Below are positions 44,916 through 53,299 of a stretch of DNA of 56,460 nt, one piece after another. Position 1 is the stretch's first letter; each line of letters starts with the position of its first letter. The notes below the pieces were generated by a model, which saw nothing but the letters and a program-made list of their open reading frames with translations, was not told the origin of the DNA and did not search any database. Origin of the DNA: Bacteroidaceae bacterium (GTDB lineage Bacteria > Bacteroidota > Bacteroidia > Bacteroidales > Bacteroidaceae). A program made the translations under genes and the position numbers. Where the stretch lies: the NCBI GenBank assembly GCA_030843315.1, contig JAUUPT010000023.1:1-56460 (forward strand). Reading direction: 5' to 3'.

Positions 44916-47900
44916 TTAATAAGTCAGTTTCACACCTACCGACAGTACGCGCGATACCGGGTATTTCAAAGCATCCCATCCGCCGCATTCGGGGTCTACG
45001 CCCGAATATCCGGTAAATGTAGCCAAATTCTCACCGCTGAAGTAAACAGAAAGGCGGCTGTTGCGTTCGCTCATATGAGACCATTTGCGGAACACGTCAC
45101 TTAAGTCATAAGACACAGTCAGGTTCTTGAACCGCAAGTAGGATGAATTCTCCAGGAAATAGTCGGATGGACGAGAGAAGTTCTTGTTGATGTCCAACTT
45201 GGAAAGGCGAGGAATGTCCGAACCTGTATTCGTAGGACTCCAGGCATTCAGGATTTCAGCCGAACGGTTGAAACTGCCTTCCACATCACTCAGCAACATG
45301 GATTTACCCACATAAAGTGCTTGTGCACCACCTACACCTTGGAACATAGCGCTAACAGAAATTTTCTTCCACGTCACGCCCAGTGTAAAGGCAAAAGTTG
45401 TCTTAGGCATGGCATTGCCCATATACTGACGGTCTTCATCGCTGATTTCTCCATCACCATTGTAATCCACAAACTTCAGGTCGCCGGCTTTAGCTCCTGG
45501 CTGTATAGGGTTTCCTTCCTTATTCTTATAGTTAGCAGCCTCTTCATCGCTTTGGAAAATGCCGTCAGTCTTAATCAGATAGAAAGAGTTCAGCGGTTTT
45601 CCTTCGGCAGACTGAATCATGTAAGGCAGATTACGGAAAGTCTTGTCATCTGTCCATACACCTGCAGTGCCGTCAGCATTCTTCACGCCAATATCCGAAA
45701 CCCAGTTCTTCAAATAAGAGAAGTTACCCGATACAAAGTACGAAAGATTTCTGTTGATTTTATCGCTCCAGTTGGCAGAAATCTCAAAACCACGATTGCG
45801 CACCTCACCCAGGTTTACAAGCTGACGTTTCACACCGATAGTCTGCGGCCATCCCGTAGTACGAGTCTGAATAAGATTGAATGTACGCTTGTCAAAGTAG
45901 TCCATTGACAATGACAGACGATTCTTGAACAGTTCCACATCAAGTCCCAAGTCAGTTTGTTCTGAAGTTTCCCACGTCAGATCAACATTCAGGGCATCCG
46001 TCGGAATAAAAACGATGTTACCCCATACGGTATTTGAAGCAACGCCATACTGAGCTTGCTCGTTCCAACTGGTCTTGTCAAGTACCGGTGATTTGTAACT
46101 CATAGGTACAGAGCTAATGTTACCGATACGTCCCCAAGAGGCACGCAATTTCAGCAAACTGATAAAGTCACTTTTCTTGAAGAACGATTCATTCGAAATC
46201 TTCCATCCCAAAGTGAAAGCAGGGAAATCGCCATGATTATTTTCCTTAGGCAGACGACCGGCATAGTCACGACGGAAAGAAGCTGTGAGGAAATAGCGGT
46301 CGGCATACGAGTAAGCCAAACGACCAATCAAGGATACGTTGGCATCAGGACCGGTCAGATAGTCAGTAGCCTTCACCGATTTGGCATAAGCCAGATATTG
46401 CAGATAAGCGGATTCGTCAGCAAGATCAGTACCTGTCACTTCCAATCCGCGCGTATCACTATGATCGGCAGTGGTGGCTAACAATACACCGATTGTATGG
46501 TCGCCGAAAGTATGGTCGTAAGTCAGCGTGTTCTCTGTCTTCCAGGCATCGGCACGATAAGTGGTTTCCTGCAGGTTGTTGCTGAGAACCGGTTTACCCA
46601 CCTCGTCACGGATAGGATTGAACTTCTTAAAGTGATTTGTACGCAGGTTATAAGTAAAACGGCTGACAAACTTCAAGCCCGGAATCACGTTGTCAATATT
46701 TAAGCTGGTAGTACTCCACAAATCGCTCGTCTTGTCATAAACATTCTCAGCCTTAAGCAGACGAACCGGATTCACTGCATCGCCATGAGCATCGGCAAAG
46801 TTACTTCCATATTTCTTGATATATTCCGGATCTTCAGTCGTAGTACCGCCATAGCTTCCATCCAGCGGATTGTAGACAGTGGCACTTGCCGGCATATAGA
46901 TAGCCGAGATAATAGGGCCGGTAAAGGCATCATTGTCTGTACTCTTGGAACGTGAAGATGTGTTCTGCCAAGTTAAGTCCTCGCTGATGCTCACCCACTT
47001 GTTCAACTTCATCTTGCTGTTATAGCGCAGTGACAGATTCTTTTTATAAGTATTAATCAGTACACCTTGATCGTCATCATAAGCAAAAGACAGACGGTGT
47101 GTGAAATTCTCCGTACCCACATTCAAAGCTACATTGTGACGTTGATAGAAAGCCGTGCGGAAAATTTCGTCCATCCAATTGGTACGGGTAGTTCCTATCC
47201 AGGGGTTCTTGGTTACATCCCAGCCGTCGGGCACTGTAAGCCCCGCATTCTTATAAGACATCTGGCGCATTTCCAATTCCTGTTCTGCATTCAGCGGCTT
47301 TATCAGATTGGTAGCCTGGCGGATACCGAAAGTACCGTCATAAGTCAGTGACGGTGCACCTTCTTTAGCCTTCTTGGTAGTGACCAACACTACGCCACCC
47401 GCACCCGACTGTGCACCGTAGATAGCAGCCGAAGCGGCATCCTTCAATACTACAATGCTTTCAATGTCGTTCATGGAAGCGATGGGAGCACCCGGTACGC
47501 CATCTACTACCCAAAGTACATTGTCACCATCCTGTGAGCCTTGACCACGAATCACAATGGAAGGGGAAGAAGTCGGGTCACCGCCATCAGCCTGGATGGT
47601 AACACCCGGCAACTGTCCTTGCAACATACTTTCGGTAGAAGTCACCGGGCGTGCAGCCAACTCATCCGTGTTGCTTACCACACCGACAGCAGCGGACAAG
47701 TCTTGCTTGCGTGCACTGGCCCCATAACCCAATACCACTACTTCTTCCAGGAGTTCGGTATCTTCTTTCAAGATTACCGTCAGATCTTTTCCCGTTACCG
47801 GAACTTCCTGAGTTGTATAGCCAACAAAACTAACGATCAATACGTCATTTTTGCCAGCCGACAACATAAACTTGCCATCTATGTCTGTAATGACTCCCGT

Positions 47901-48065
47901 AGAAGTCCCTTTTACCAGAACATTGGCACCGATCACAGGTTCACCTGTCTGATCTTTTACTATTCCTTTCACTGAAATCTGCTGTGCATAAGCACCTGCC
48001 GAAAAGAATAGTCCCAACAATAAAGTCAGAATCATTTGATTGATTCTAAGATTCAGTTGTTTCAT
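44916..48065 (-). CDS. SusC/RagA-family TonB-linked outer-membrane glycan transporter
   Basis: 1049 residues. Signal peptide (1-27, cleavage at AYA-Q), carboxypeptidase D regulatory-like domain (about 30-112, VKGIVKDQTGEPVIGANVLV), the TonB-box-like region ELLEEVVVLGYGA, plug (about 125-235, with WVVDGVPGAPIASMNDIESI), then a barrel to the C-terminus. It has no STN domain, so it is not a FecR-coupled receptor. It imports large oligosaccharides with SusD. It is the first gene of the nine-gene operon; its upstream region carries a -7 box and a dyad. Confidence 0.95.
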   Translation of the reverse strand: MKQLNLRINQMILTLLLGLFFSAGAYAQQISVKGIVKDQTGEPVIGANVLVKGTSTGVITDIDGKFMLSAGKNDVLIVSFVGYTTQEVPVTGKDLTVILKEDTELLEEVVVLGYGASARKQDLSAAVGVVSNTDELAARPVTSTESMLQGQLPGVTIQADGGDPTSSPSIVIRGQGSQDGDNVLWVVDGVPGAPIASMNDIESIVVLKDAASAAIYGAQSGAGGVVLVTTKKAKEGAPSLTYDGTFGIRQATNLIKPLNAEQELEMRQMSYKNAGLTVPDGWDVTKNPWIGTTRTNWMDEIFRTAFYQRHNVALNVGTENFTHRLSFAYDDDQGVLINTYKKNLSLRYNSKMKLNKWVSISEDLTWQNTSSRSKSTDNDAFTGPIISAIYMPASATVYNPLDGSYGGTTTEDPEYIKKYGSNFADAHGDAVNPVRLLKAENVYDKTSDLWSTTSLNIDNVIPGLKFVSRFTYNLRTNHFKKFNPIRDEVGKPVLSNNLQETTYRADAWKTENTLTYDHTFGDHTIGVLLATTADHSDTRGLEVTGTDLADESAYLQYLAYAKSVKATDYLTGPDANVSLIGRLAYSYADRYFLTASFRRDYAGRLPKENNHGDFPAFTLGWKISNESFFKKSDFISLLKLRASWGRIGNISSVPMSYKSPVLDKTSWNEQAQYGVASNTVWGNIVFIPTDALNVDLTWETSEQTDLGLDVELFKNRLSLSMDYFDKRTFNLIQTRTTGWPQTIGVKRQLVNLGEVRNRGFEISANWSDKINRNLSYFVSGNFSYLKNWVSDIGVKNADGTAGVWTDDKTFRNLPYMIQSAEGKPLNSFYLIKTDGIFQSDEEAANYKNKEGNPIQPGAKAGDLKFVDYNGDGEISDEDRQYMGNAMPKTTFAFTLGVTWKKISVSAMFQGVGGAQALYVGKSMLLSDVEGSFNRSAEILNAWSPTNTGSDIPRLSKLDINKNFSRPSDYFLENSSYLRFKNLTVSYDLSDVFRKWSHMSERNSRLSVYFSGENLATFTGYSGVDPECGGWDALKYPVSRVLSVGVKLTY

Positions 48066-48102
48066 ATATTTAAAATTTAAAGTTTATAATAATAGAAACT
48101 AT

Positions 48103-48142
48103 AATTCCGCCACAAAGGTCATAAAACGGAATTACAAAGATA
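48103..48142 (-). promoter_or_regulatory. susC promoter box with overlapping dyad
   Basis: On the minus strand TATCTTTG (48142-48135) fits TAnnTTTG, about 70 nt before the susC start. AATTCCG and CGGAATT (48103-48109 and 48127-48133) form an inverted repeat with a 17-nt spacer around the expected start site. It could be an operator or the first leader hairpin. No TTTG lies at -33, which suggests an activator-dependent promoter. Confidence 0.5.
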
Positions 48143-48245
48143 TTACAATGGAAATATTTTTATTACCTTATTTGTGTTTAGTACAATAATCAGAATATTT
48201 AATGTATACTATTTAGATTATAAAAAACTCTGTATCTTATAAATA

Positions 48246-49073
48246 TTAATTCTTAATCAAAGCAGACGCACCCAGTAAGCTAATATCTTTTTGGTGCGAG
48301 GCAATCACTTTCACATTATTCAATATTTTTTCATAAGGGAAACTTTGCATTGCATTTTCCATAGCATTCTTAAAGAGAGGGTAAGCCGATACAATACCAC
48401 CACCCAAAACAATAGCTTGAGGGGCATAGGCATAAAGGATTACCTTCATTAGATTACCTAAGTGCATCCCGAATTCAGCCCAAACATCCAACGCCGCCTG
48501 CTCTCCCCGTCCGGCCTGCCCGGCTACTATAGCACCCGTCGTATTATAACGTTTAAAAAAGAAGCTGCTACAATAACGCTCAAAGTCGGAATCCAGATAA
48601 GGGAAAGAACCTACCTCACCGGCTCCCGCGTATTGACCGGAATACAAACGATGATCGACAATAACACCTGCCCCGATGCCTGTTCCGATAGTAACCCCTA
48701 CCATATTATTATAGGGACGTCCTTCGCCAAACAAACTCTCGCCCAAAGCAAAGCAGTTAGAGTCATTATTGATAGCAACCGGCACTCCAAACTCATCTTC
48801 CAGAATATCCTTCAGATGCACTTCGTTCCAGGAAGAAATGTTTGCCACATTATATACAATGCCTCGTTCCGAGTCTACAATCGAAGGAACCCCAATACCG
48901 ATACCTTCCACCTTTTCGTTCATTACGCTCTCAATCAGTTGAGAAAGCCGCTTGAGTACAGTAGAAGCATCCTCTTGTGAAGGGCAAGGAACCGAAGTCT
49001 TATTCAAACATCGCCCATCCTCCACTTGTGCTATTCGGATATTCGTTCCACCTAAATCTATTGCCAGTTTCAT
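48246..49073 (-). CDS. ROK-family sugar kinase, without the usual zinc motif
   Basis: 275 residues from ATG 49073 (MKLAIDLGGTNIRIAQVEDG); an upstream in-frame extension to 49142 lies in the promoter. The phosphate loop DLGGTN, GIGVPSIVD, the catalytic Asp104 in NNDSNCFALGE and ATP-binding GVTIGTGIGAGVIVD are present. Where most ROK kinases have GHxxx followed by CxCGxxGC, this protein has EVGSFPYLDSDFERYCSS (about 153-170), so the Zn site is missing. It may phosphorylate mannose, glucose, GlcNAc or GlcN released by the locus. It shares a promoter element with the PI-PLC gene. Confidence 0.9.
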   Translation of the reverse strand: MKLAIDLGGTNIRIAQVEDGRCLNKTSVPCPSQEDASTVLKRLSQLIESVMNEKVEGIGIGVPSIVDSERGIVYNVANISSWNEVHLKDILEDEFGVPVAINNDSNCFALGESLFGEGRPYNNMVGVTIGTGIGAGVIVDHRLYSGQYAGAGEVGSFPYLDSDFERYCSSFFFKRYNTTGAIVAGQAGRGEQAALDVWAEFGMHLGNLMKVILYAYAPQAIVLGGGIVSAYPLFKNAMENAMQSFPYEKILNNVKVIASHQKDISLLGASALIKN

Positions 49074-49105
49074 AGTACGTTGACTTAAAGTTTTTTTAAT
49101 ATATG

Positions 49106-49182
49106 CAAATATAGGGAATGCGTATTTTTTCCTTATTCCCAATTGCGCATTTAAATCTTCATTTTGCGCAAACTTACAACGT
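49106..49182 (-). promoter_or_regulatory. ROK kinase promoter with conserved two-box element
   Basis: The -7 box is TATATTTG on the minus strand (49113-49106). On the plus strand AATTGCGCAT begins at 49141 and CATTTTGCGCAAA at 49160, with TTGCGCA repeated directly 21 nt apart. The same boxes occur at the same distances (27 and 46 nt) from the -7 box of the PI-PLC gene. Direct repeats 21 nt apart are typical of AraC-type regulator sites. Confidence 0.65.
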
Positions 49183-49235
49183 TCACCGAGAGAAAATGAT
49201 TATTCGTCGCAGATTGCCACCATAAAGGAGCAGTA

Positions 49236-50228
49236 TTAACGTATATTACTATCAATCAGATATTCCACCAGTTCTTGCCCACCCTGCCTGTCTATAAAAT
49301 CAATGAAGACAATACCACAATTCCGTTTGTCAGCTTTCTTCAAATATTCCGCCACAGGTTTGTTTATCTTATCGGCAAAAATAGCCGGCGTACCTGAAGG
49401 CAACCCTGTAGCACTTACAAAGGTGATTCCCCACCGATGCGAAGAAGCCGGTTCGGCAGAAACTTTATTAAAATTATTAATACATACTTCTATTTTCTTT
49501 TCGGCATCCTTATCCGATTCATACTGATATTCATCTTGAAGCAAGACAGTGCCTTCTTTTCCGTCTTTATTGCGGAGTGCAAGCAGACAAGTAGCATTAT
49601 CCGCCCAACCGATGCAGGCAGCTCCCGGATAATCGTCCATCGCACGGTCTCTATGCAGAAAAAGAATCTTTCCGCGACAGTCCCCCAATGCCAATTCCGG
49701 GTGATAATCCAGCACGAAATAGTTCCGGTTTGCAGGGTCACTCAAGGAAGCCGACAGCAAAGAGGCATAATCCTGCAATTCCCCTCCCTCCTTTTTCAGC
49801 GAGACAATTAGAGTCTCCGAAGGATGCGCCTGCAAGAAGCTTATAAAAGCAGGCAGCACATCATCCTCCCAATATATCTTCTGGAAAGCATAGCTATGGA
49901 ATATTCCTAATTTATTGTTTTTCTTCTCCAAACGGATATCAAAAGCGCGAATGCCTTGCTGCAACTGGGCAGAGATGCCCACAGCCTGCGTTTTCAGCAT
50001 ACGCCCACCCCTGGTAGTACCGCTATCATGTGTGCCCGGGATGGATATCTTGCACACCGGGAGCGTATCCGGAAGATATTTCATCCAATCTGTTTTTTCT
50101 ACGCCAGCGCCCACCTGCATATCCATGCCGACACCTCGAGAGCCACCGTTCCCTGCATAAGCATAAATACTCAATACAGAGATAATCAAAGCTATCACAT
50201 AAGAAAACCGTAACCGTTTTTGTTCCAT
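49236..50228 (-). CDS. Secreted phosphatidylinositol-specific phospholipase C (PI-PLC X domain)
   Basis: 330 residues from ATG 50228 (MEQKRLRFSYVIALIISVLS, signal peptide, cleavage near AYA-G); an in-frame extension to 50351 crosses the promoter. The PI-PLC X domain has KISIPGTHDSGT with His67 and Asp68 (as His32/Asp33 of B. cereus PI-PLC), RAFDIRLE with the Arg that contacts inositol, and GIFHSYAF with His111 (second catalytic His), then ETLIVSLKKEGG. Bacterial PI-PLCs cleave phosphatidylinositol and often GPI anchors. It lies beside the mannosidase/phosphatase locus and shares the ROK promoter element, so it probably acts on the same substrate. Confidence 0.9.
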   Translation of the reverse strand: MEQKRLRFSYVIALIISVLSIYAYAGNGGSRGVGMDMQVGAGVEKTDWMKYLPDTLPVCKISIPGTHDSGTTRGGRMLKTQAVGISAQLQQGIRAFDIRLEKKNNKLGIFHSYAFQKIYWEDDVLPAFISFLQAHPSETLIVSLKKEGGELQDYASLLSASLSDPANRNYFVLDYHPELALGDCRGKILFLHRDRAMDDYPGAACIGWADNATCLLALRNKDGKEGTVLLQDEYQYESDKDAEKKIEVCINNFNKVSAEPASSHRWGITFVSATGLPSGTPAIFADKINKPVAEYLKKADKRNCGIVFIDFIDRQGGQELVEYLIDSNIR

Positions 50229-50257
50229 AACATTCTGTTCCTTAGTTTTGACAGATG

Positions 50258-50329
50258 CAAAAATAGAGGGTTCGTTTTCCTTATTCGTCCTAAATTGCGT
50301 ATATAGTTCTTCATTTTGCGCAAAAGTGC
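50258..50329 (-). promoter_or_regulatory. PI-PLC promoter with the same two-box element as the ROK gene
   Basis: The -7 box is TATTTTTG on the minus strand (50265-50258). On the plus strand AATTGCGTAT begins at 50293 and CATTTTGCGCAAA at 50312. Spacing from the -7 box to both boxes is identical to that in front of the ROK kinase, and the flanks CCTTATTC and TCTTCATTTTGCGCAAA are shared too. Confidence 0.65.
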
Positions 50330-50419
50330 GACAGCCATATAAAATCTCCATTCATCGGTTCATTTCCCGGAAGAGCTTAAAAGCATCTGTAAGGTATTTG
50401 TTCCATACCCTCTTCGTAG

Positions 50420-50507
50420 CAACTCCAATACAAGTCCAATGCAACTCCAATACAAGTCCAATCGTAAGCATTGGACTTGCAATAGAGATGCAATGTATCA
50501 GTAAAGA
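50420..50507. repeat. 22-nt periodic array behind yaaA
   Basis: Units begin at 50420, 50442, 50464 and 50486. The first two differ at one position and each is two 11-mers, CAACTCCAATA and CAAGTCCAATG/C. The third carries the inverted form CATTGGACTTG, and the fourth is weak (GCAAT repeated after 11 nt at 50479 and 50490). It sits in the 3' region of yaaA, between that gene's stop and the PI-PLC promoter. Confidence 0.75.
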
Positions 50508-50541
50508 CAGAAATAGGGAGCAGAAGGGAAGGTGGAAGATG

Positions 50542-51309
50542 CTAAGAAAGTAGCGTAAACTGCAAATGATTATCCATACTGCGGCTTTCGTCCAGCACAA
50601 AGCCCTCCCAGGTGAAGGCTTTCAAGTCTTCGGGACGCTCGATACGGTTCTTGATGATGAAGCGAGCCATTTCTCCGCGGCACATCTTGGCATAGATAAC
50701 GATTGTCTTCAAGTCTCCGCCTTTCCACACCTGGAAGTCAGGAGTGACAACACGTACCTCCTGCTCCACCCGTTTCCAGTCGAACAGGTCTTTCATTTCG
50801 CCGCTTGCCAGGTTTAGGAGCACACCGCCTTGTTTTTTGATTTCCGAGATGAAATAATCGGTCATCAGAGGTTTCCAATAATCAAACATGGAGATGCCAC
50901 CTTTCTCCGGCAGGCACACATCACCTTCCAGACGATAGGGTTTAATACCGTCCAGCGGACGAAGCAGACCGTAAAGAAACGAAGTGATGCGCAGGTGCTC
51001 TTGTGCATAATAGAAATCATCGGCAGTAAAGTCCTTCGGAAGAATGCGTTTGAAGACGGCTCCCGTATAAGCGCAGAGGGCAGGCATCGGGCGGTTGTCT
51101 TCCGAGCAGAAGTCATGATAGCGCAAACGGTTCTCGGCAGCAATCTTGGCATTCACCCGCAAGAGCTTCTCCAACTCTGCCGTTGAGTACTGCGACATTT
51201 CGAGTGCATTCTCCACAGCTTCCGCTTCAAACTTCGGAATGGTTATTTCGGGCACAGCAATGGAACTGCGCGACGCCATCGTTTTGGCACAAGAGATAAA
51301 AGTGAGCAT
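50542..51309 (-). CDS. yaaA: YaaA-family (UPF0246/DUF328) peroxide-stress protein
   Basis: 255 residues, cytoplasmic, full-length for the family. Conserved parts: MLTFISCAKTM at the start, ALCAYTGAVFKRILPKDFTA, LRITSFLYGLLRPLDGIKPY, LNLASGEMKDLFDWKRVEQE and IYAKMCRGEMARFIIKNRIE. E. coli YaaA limits free iron and oxidative DNA damage under peroxide stress and binds DNA. A -7 box TATTTTTG (minus 51340-51333) is 24 nt before the start. It stands alone, divergent from recJ. Confidence 0.93.
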   Translation of the reverse strand: MLTFISCAKTMASRSSIAVPEITIPKFEAEAVENALEMSQYSTAELEKLLRVNAKIAAENRLRYHDFCSEDNRPMPALCAYTGAVFKRILPKDFTADDFYYAQEHLRITSFLYGLLRPLDGIKPYRLEGDVCLPEKGGISMFDYWKPLMTDYFISEIKKQGGVLLNLASGEMKDLFDWKRVEQEVRVVTPDFQVWKGGDLKTIVIYAKMCRGEMARFIIKNRIERPEDLKAFTWEGFVLDESRSMDNHLQFTLLS

Positions 51310-51448
51310 AGTCTTCTTTTTTTTAAGTGATGCAAAAATAAGGGGTTTTCAGCAGAGAATACACATCTTTAAGAAGATTTTCCAAAGAATTCGCCTCCTT
51401 TTCAAGAGTTTTTTCATACCTTTACACCTTGTTGGAGAAAAGTGCACT

Positions 51449-51456
51449 TACTTTTG
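51449..51456 (+). promoter_or_regulatory. -7 promoter box for recJ
   Basis: TACTTTTG matches TAnnTTTG, about 54 nt before the recJ ATG. GGAGAA and TTCTCC flank it as a short inverted repeat (51434-51439 and 51466-51471). Confidence 0.45.
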
Positions 51457-51509
51457 GCCCCCCATTCTCCGACACCATGAGATAGAAGAAAGAAAAAATA
51501 ATATATAAA

Positions 51510-53225
51510 ATGACTCACAAATGGAATTATCAACCCATTACATCCGAACAGGCAGAAGCAAGCCAACAACTGGCCCAAGAATTGGGAATTAGCCCAATAC
51601 TAGGGAGATTGCTGGTGGAGCGGGGAATAACGACGGCAACCGATGCCCGGAAGTTTTTCCGCCCGCAACTACCGGACTTATACGACCCGTTCCTTATGAA
51701 AGATATGGATTTGGCCGTAGAGCGCCTGAACAAGGCAATGGGAAAGAAAGAGCGCGTTCTGATTTATGGAGATTATGATGTGGACGGCACCACAGCCGTG
51801 GCGCTGGTTTACAAGTTTATTCAACAGTTCTATTCGAACATTGACTATTACATCCCCGACCGCTACAACGAAGGCTACGGGGTTTCAAAAAAAGGAGTGG
51901 ACTACGCCGCCGAAACCGGTGTAGGACTTATCATCGTACTGGATTGCGGCATCAAAGCCGTGGAAGAAATAACGTACGCCAAAGAGAGAGGCATCGACTT
52001 CATCATCTGCGACCACCACGTACCCGACGATGTACTGCCTCCTGCCGTTGCCATACTGAATGCCAAACGCGAAGACAACACTTATCCTTACGAGCACCTC
52101 TCCGGTTGTGGGGTAGGATTTAAGTTTATGCAGGCATTTGCCCTGAACAACGGCATTGAGTTCCACCATCTTATACCTTTGCTGGATCTCTGCGCCGTAA
52201 GCATTGCTTCGGACATCGTCCCTATTATGGGAGAGAACCGTATCTTGGCATATCACGGGCTGAAACAGTTGAACAGTAACCCCAGCGTAGGTCTGAAAGC
52301 AATTATCGACGTATGCGGACTGACGGACAAGGATATCACGGTAAGCGACATCGTGTTCAAGATAGGCCCGCGCATCAATGCTTCCGGACGCATCCAGAAC
52401 GGGAAAGAAGCCGTGGACCTGCTTACGGAGAAAGACTTCTCCCTGGCATTGGAGAAGGCCAACCAAATAAACCAATACAACGAAACCCGCAAAGACCTCG
52501 ACAAGACCATGACCGAGGAAGCCAACCAGATTGTGGCGGATTTGGACGGCCTGGCTGACCGCCGCTCTATCGTGCTATACAACGAGGATTGGCACAAAGG
52601 GGTTATCGGCATTGTAGCTTCCCGCCTGACGGAAGTCTATTACCGTCCTGCCGTGGTACTGACGCGCACAGACGATATGGCAACCGGTTCGGCACGTTCC
52701 GTTTCGGGCTTCGATGTTTATAAAGCCATCGAGCACTGCCGCGACTTGCTTGAGAACTTCGGCGGACACACTTATGCAGCCGGACTCTCTATGAAAGTGG
52801 AGAACGTAGAAGCCTTTACCAAGCGCTTCGAAGCGTTTGTTTCCGAGCATATACTGCCCGAGCAGACCAGTGCGGTGATAGATATCAATGCAGAAATTGA
52901 TTTCAGAGACATTACTCCGAAGTTCGCCAGCGACTTGAAAAGGTTCAACCCTTTCGGTCCCGACAATACCAAGCCCATATTCTGTACGCACAATGTGTAT
53001 GATTATGGCACCAGCAAAGTCGTTGGCCGCGACCAGGAGCATATCAAACTGGAACTGGTGGACAACAAATCGAACAATGTAATGAACGGTATTGCCTTCG
53101 GACAAAGCTCTCATGTGCGTTTCATCAAAAGCAAGCGTTCGTTCGACATATGCTACACCATCGAAGAAAATACGCATAAGCGCGGTGAGGTGCAGTTGCA
53201 GATTGAAGATATTCAACCAAACTAA
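51510..53225 (+). CDS. recJ: Single-stranded-DNA-specific exonuclease RecJ
   Basis: 571 residues, cytoplasmic. DHH domain with GDYDVDGTTA, IVLDCGI and ICDHHVPDDV; DHHA1 domain with GGHTYAAGLSM; and a C-terminal OB-fold region (KVVGRDQEHIKLEL). It degrades single-stranded DNA 5' to 3' in recombination and mismatch repair. The catalytic Asp and His residues are all present. The recQ gene follows after 74 nt, and the two act together in RecF-type end processing. Confidence 0.95.
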   Translation: MTHKWNYQPITSEQAEASQQLAQELGISPILGRLLVERGITTATDARKFFRPQLPDLYDPFLMKDMDLAVERLNKAMGKKERVLIYGDYDVDGTTAVALVYKFIQQFYSNIDYYIPDRYNEGYGVSKKGVDYAAETGVGLIIVLDCGIKAVEEITYAKERGIDFIICDHHVPDDVLPPAVAILNAKREDNTYPYEHLSGCGVGFKFMQAFALNNGIEFHHLIPLLDLCAVSIASDIVPIMGENRILAYHGLKQLNSNPSVGLKAIIDVCGLTDKDITVSDIVFKIGPRINASGRIQNGKEAVDLLTEKDFSLALEKANQINQYNETRKDLDKTMTEEANQIVADLDGLADRRSIVLYNEDWHKGVIGIVASRLTEVYYRPAVVLTRTDDMATGSARSVSGFDVYKAIEHCRDLLENFGGHTYAAGLSMKVENVEAFTKRFEAFVSEHILPEQTSAVIDINAEIDFRDITPKFASDLKRFNPFGPDNTKPIFCTHNVYDYGTSKVVGRDQEHIKLELVDNKSNNVMNGIAFGQSSHVRFIKSKRSFDICYTIEENTHKRGEVQLQIEDIQPN

Positions 53226-53227
53226 AG

Positions 53228-53262
53228 AGCCTCTCCCCTAACCCCTCCCCCGTAGGGAGGGG
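53228..53262. repeat. GC-rich palindromic element, copy 1 (after recJ)
   Basis: AGCCTCTCCCCTAACCCCTC followed by CCCCGTAGGGAGGGG. The second half is itself a palindrome. The whole is a near-perfect inverted copy of the element at 53339-53373; together they could fold the recQ leader and start into a very long stem. Confidence 0.85.
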
Positions 53263-53299
53263 AAAAGATAGTTATGCATTATAAAGGGAAAGTGAGAGT

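Noticed and set aside
50258..50329. PI-PLC promoter similarity to the susC promoter
   Set aside because: CCTTATT is shared but at a different distance from the -7 box, and the TTGCG boxes are missing before susC.
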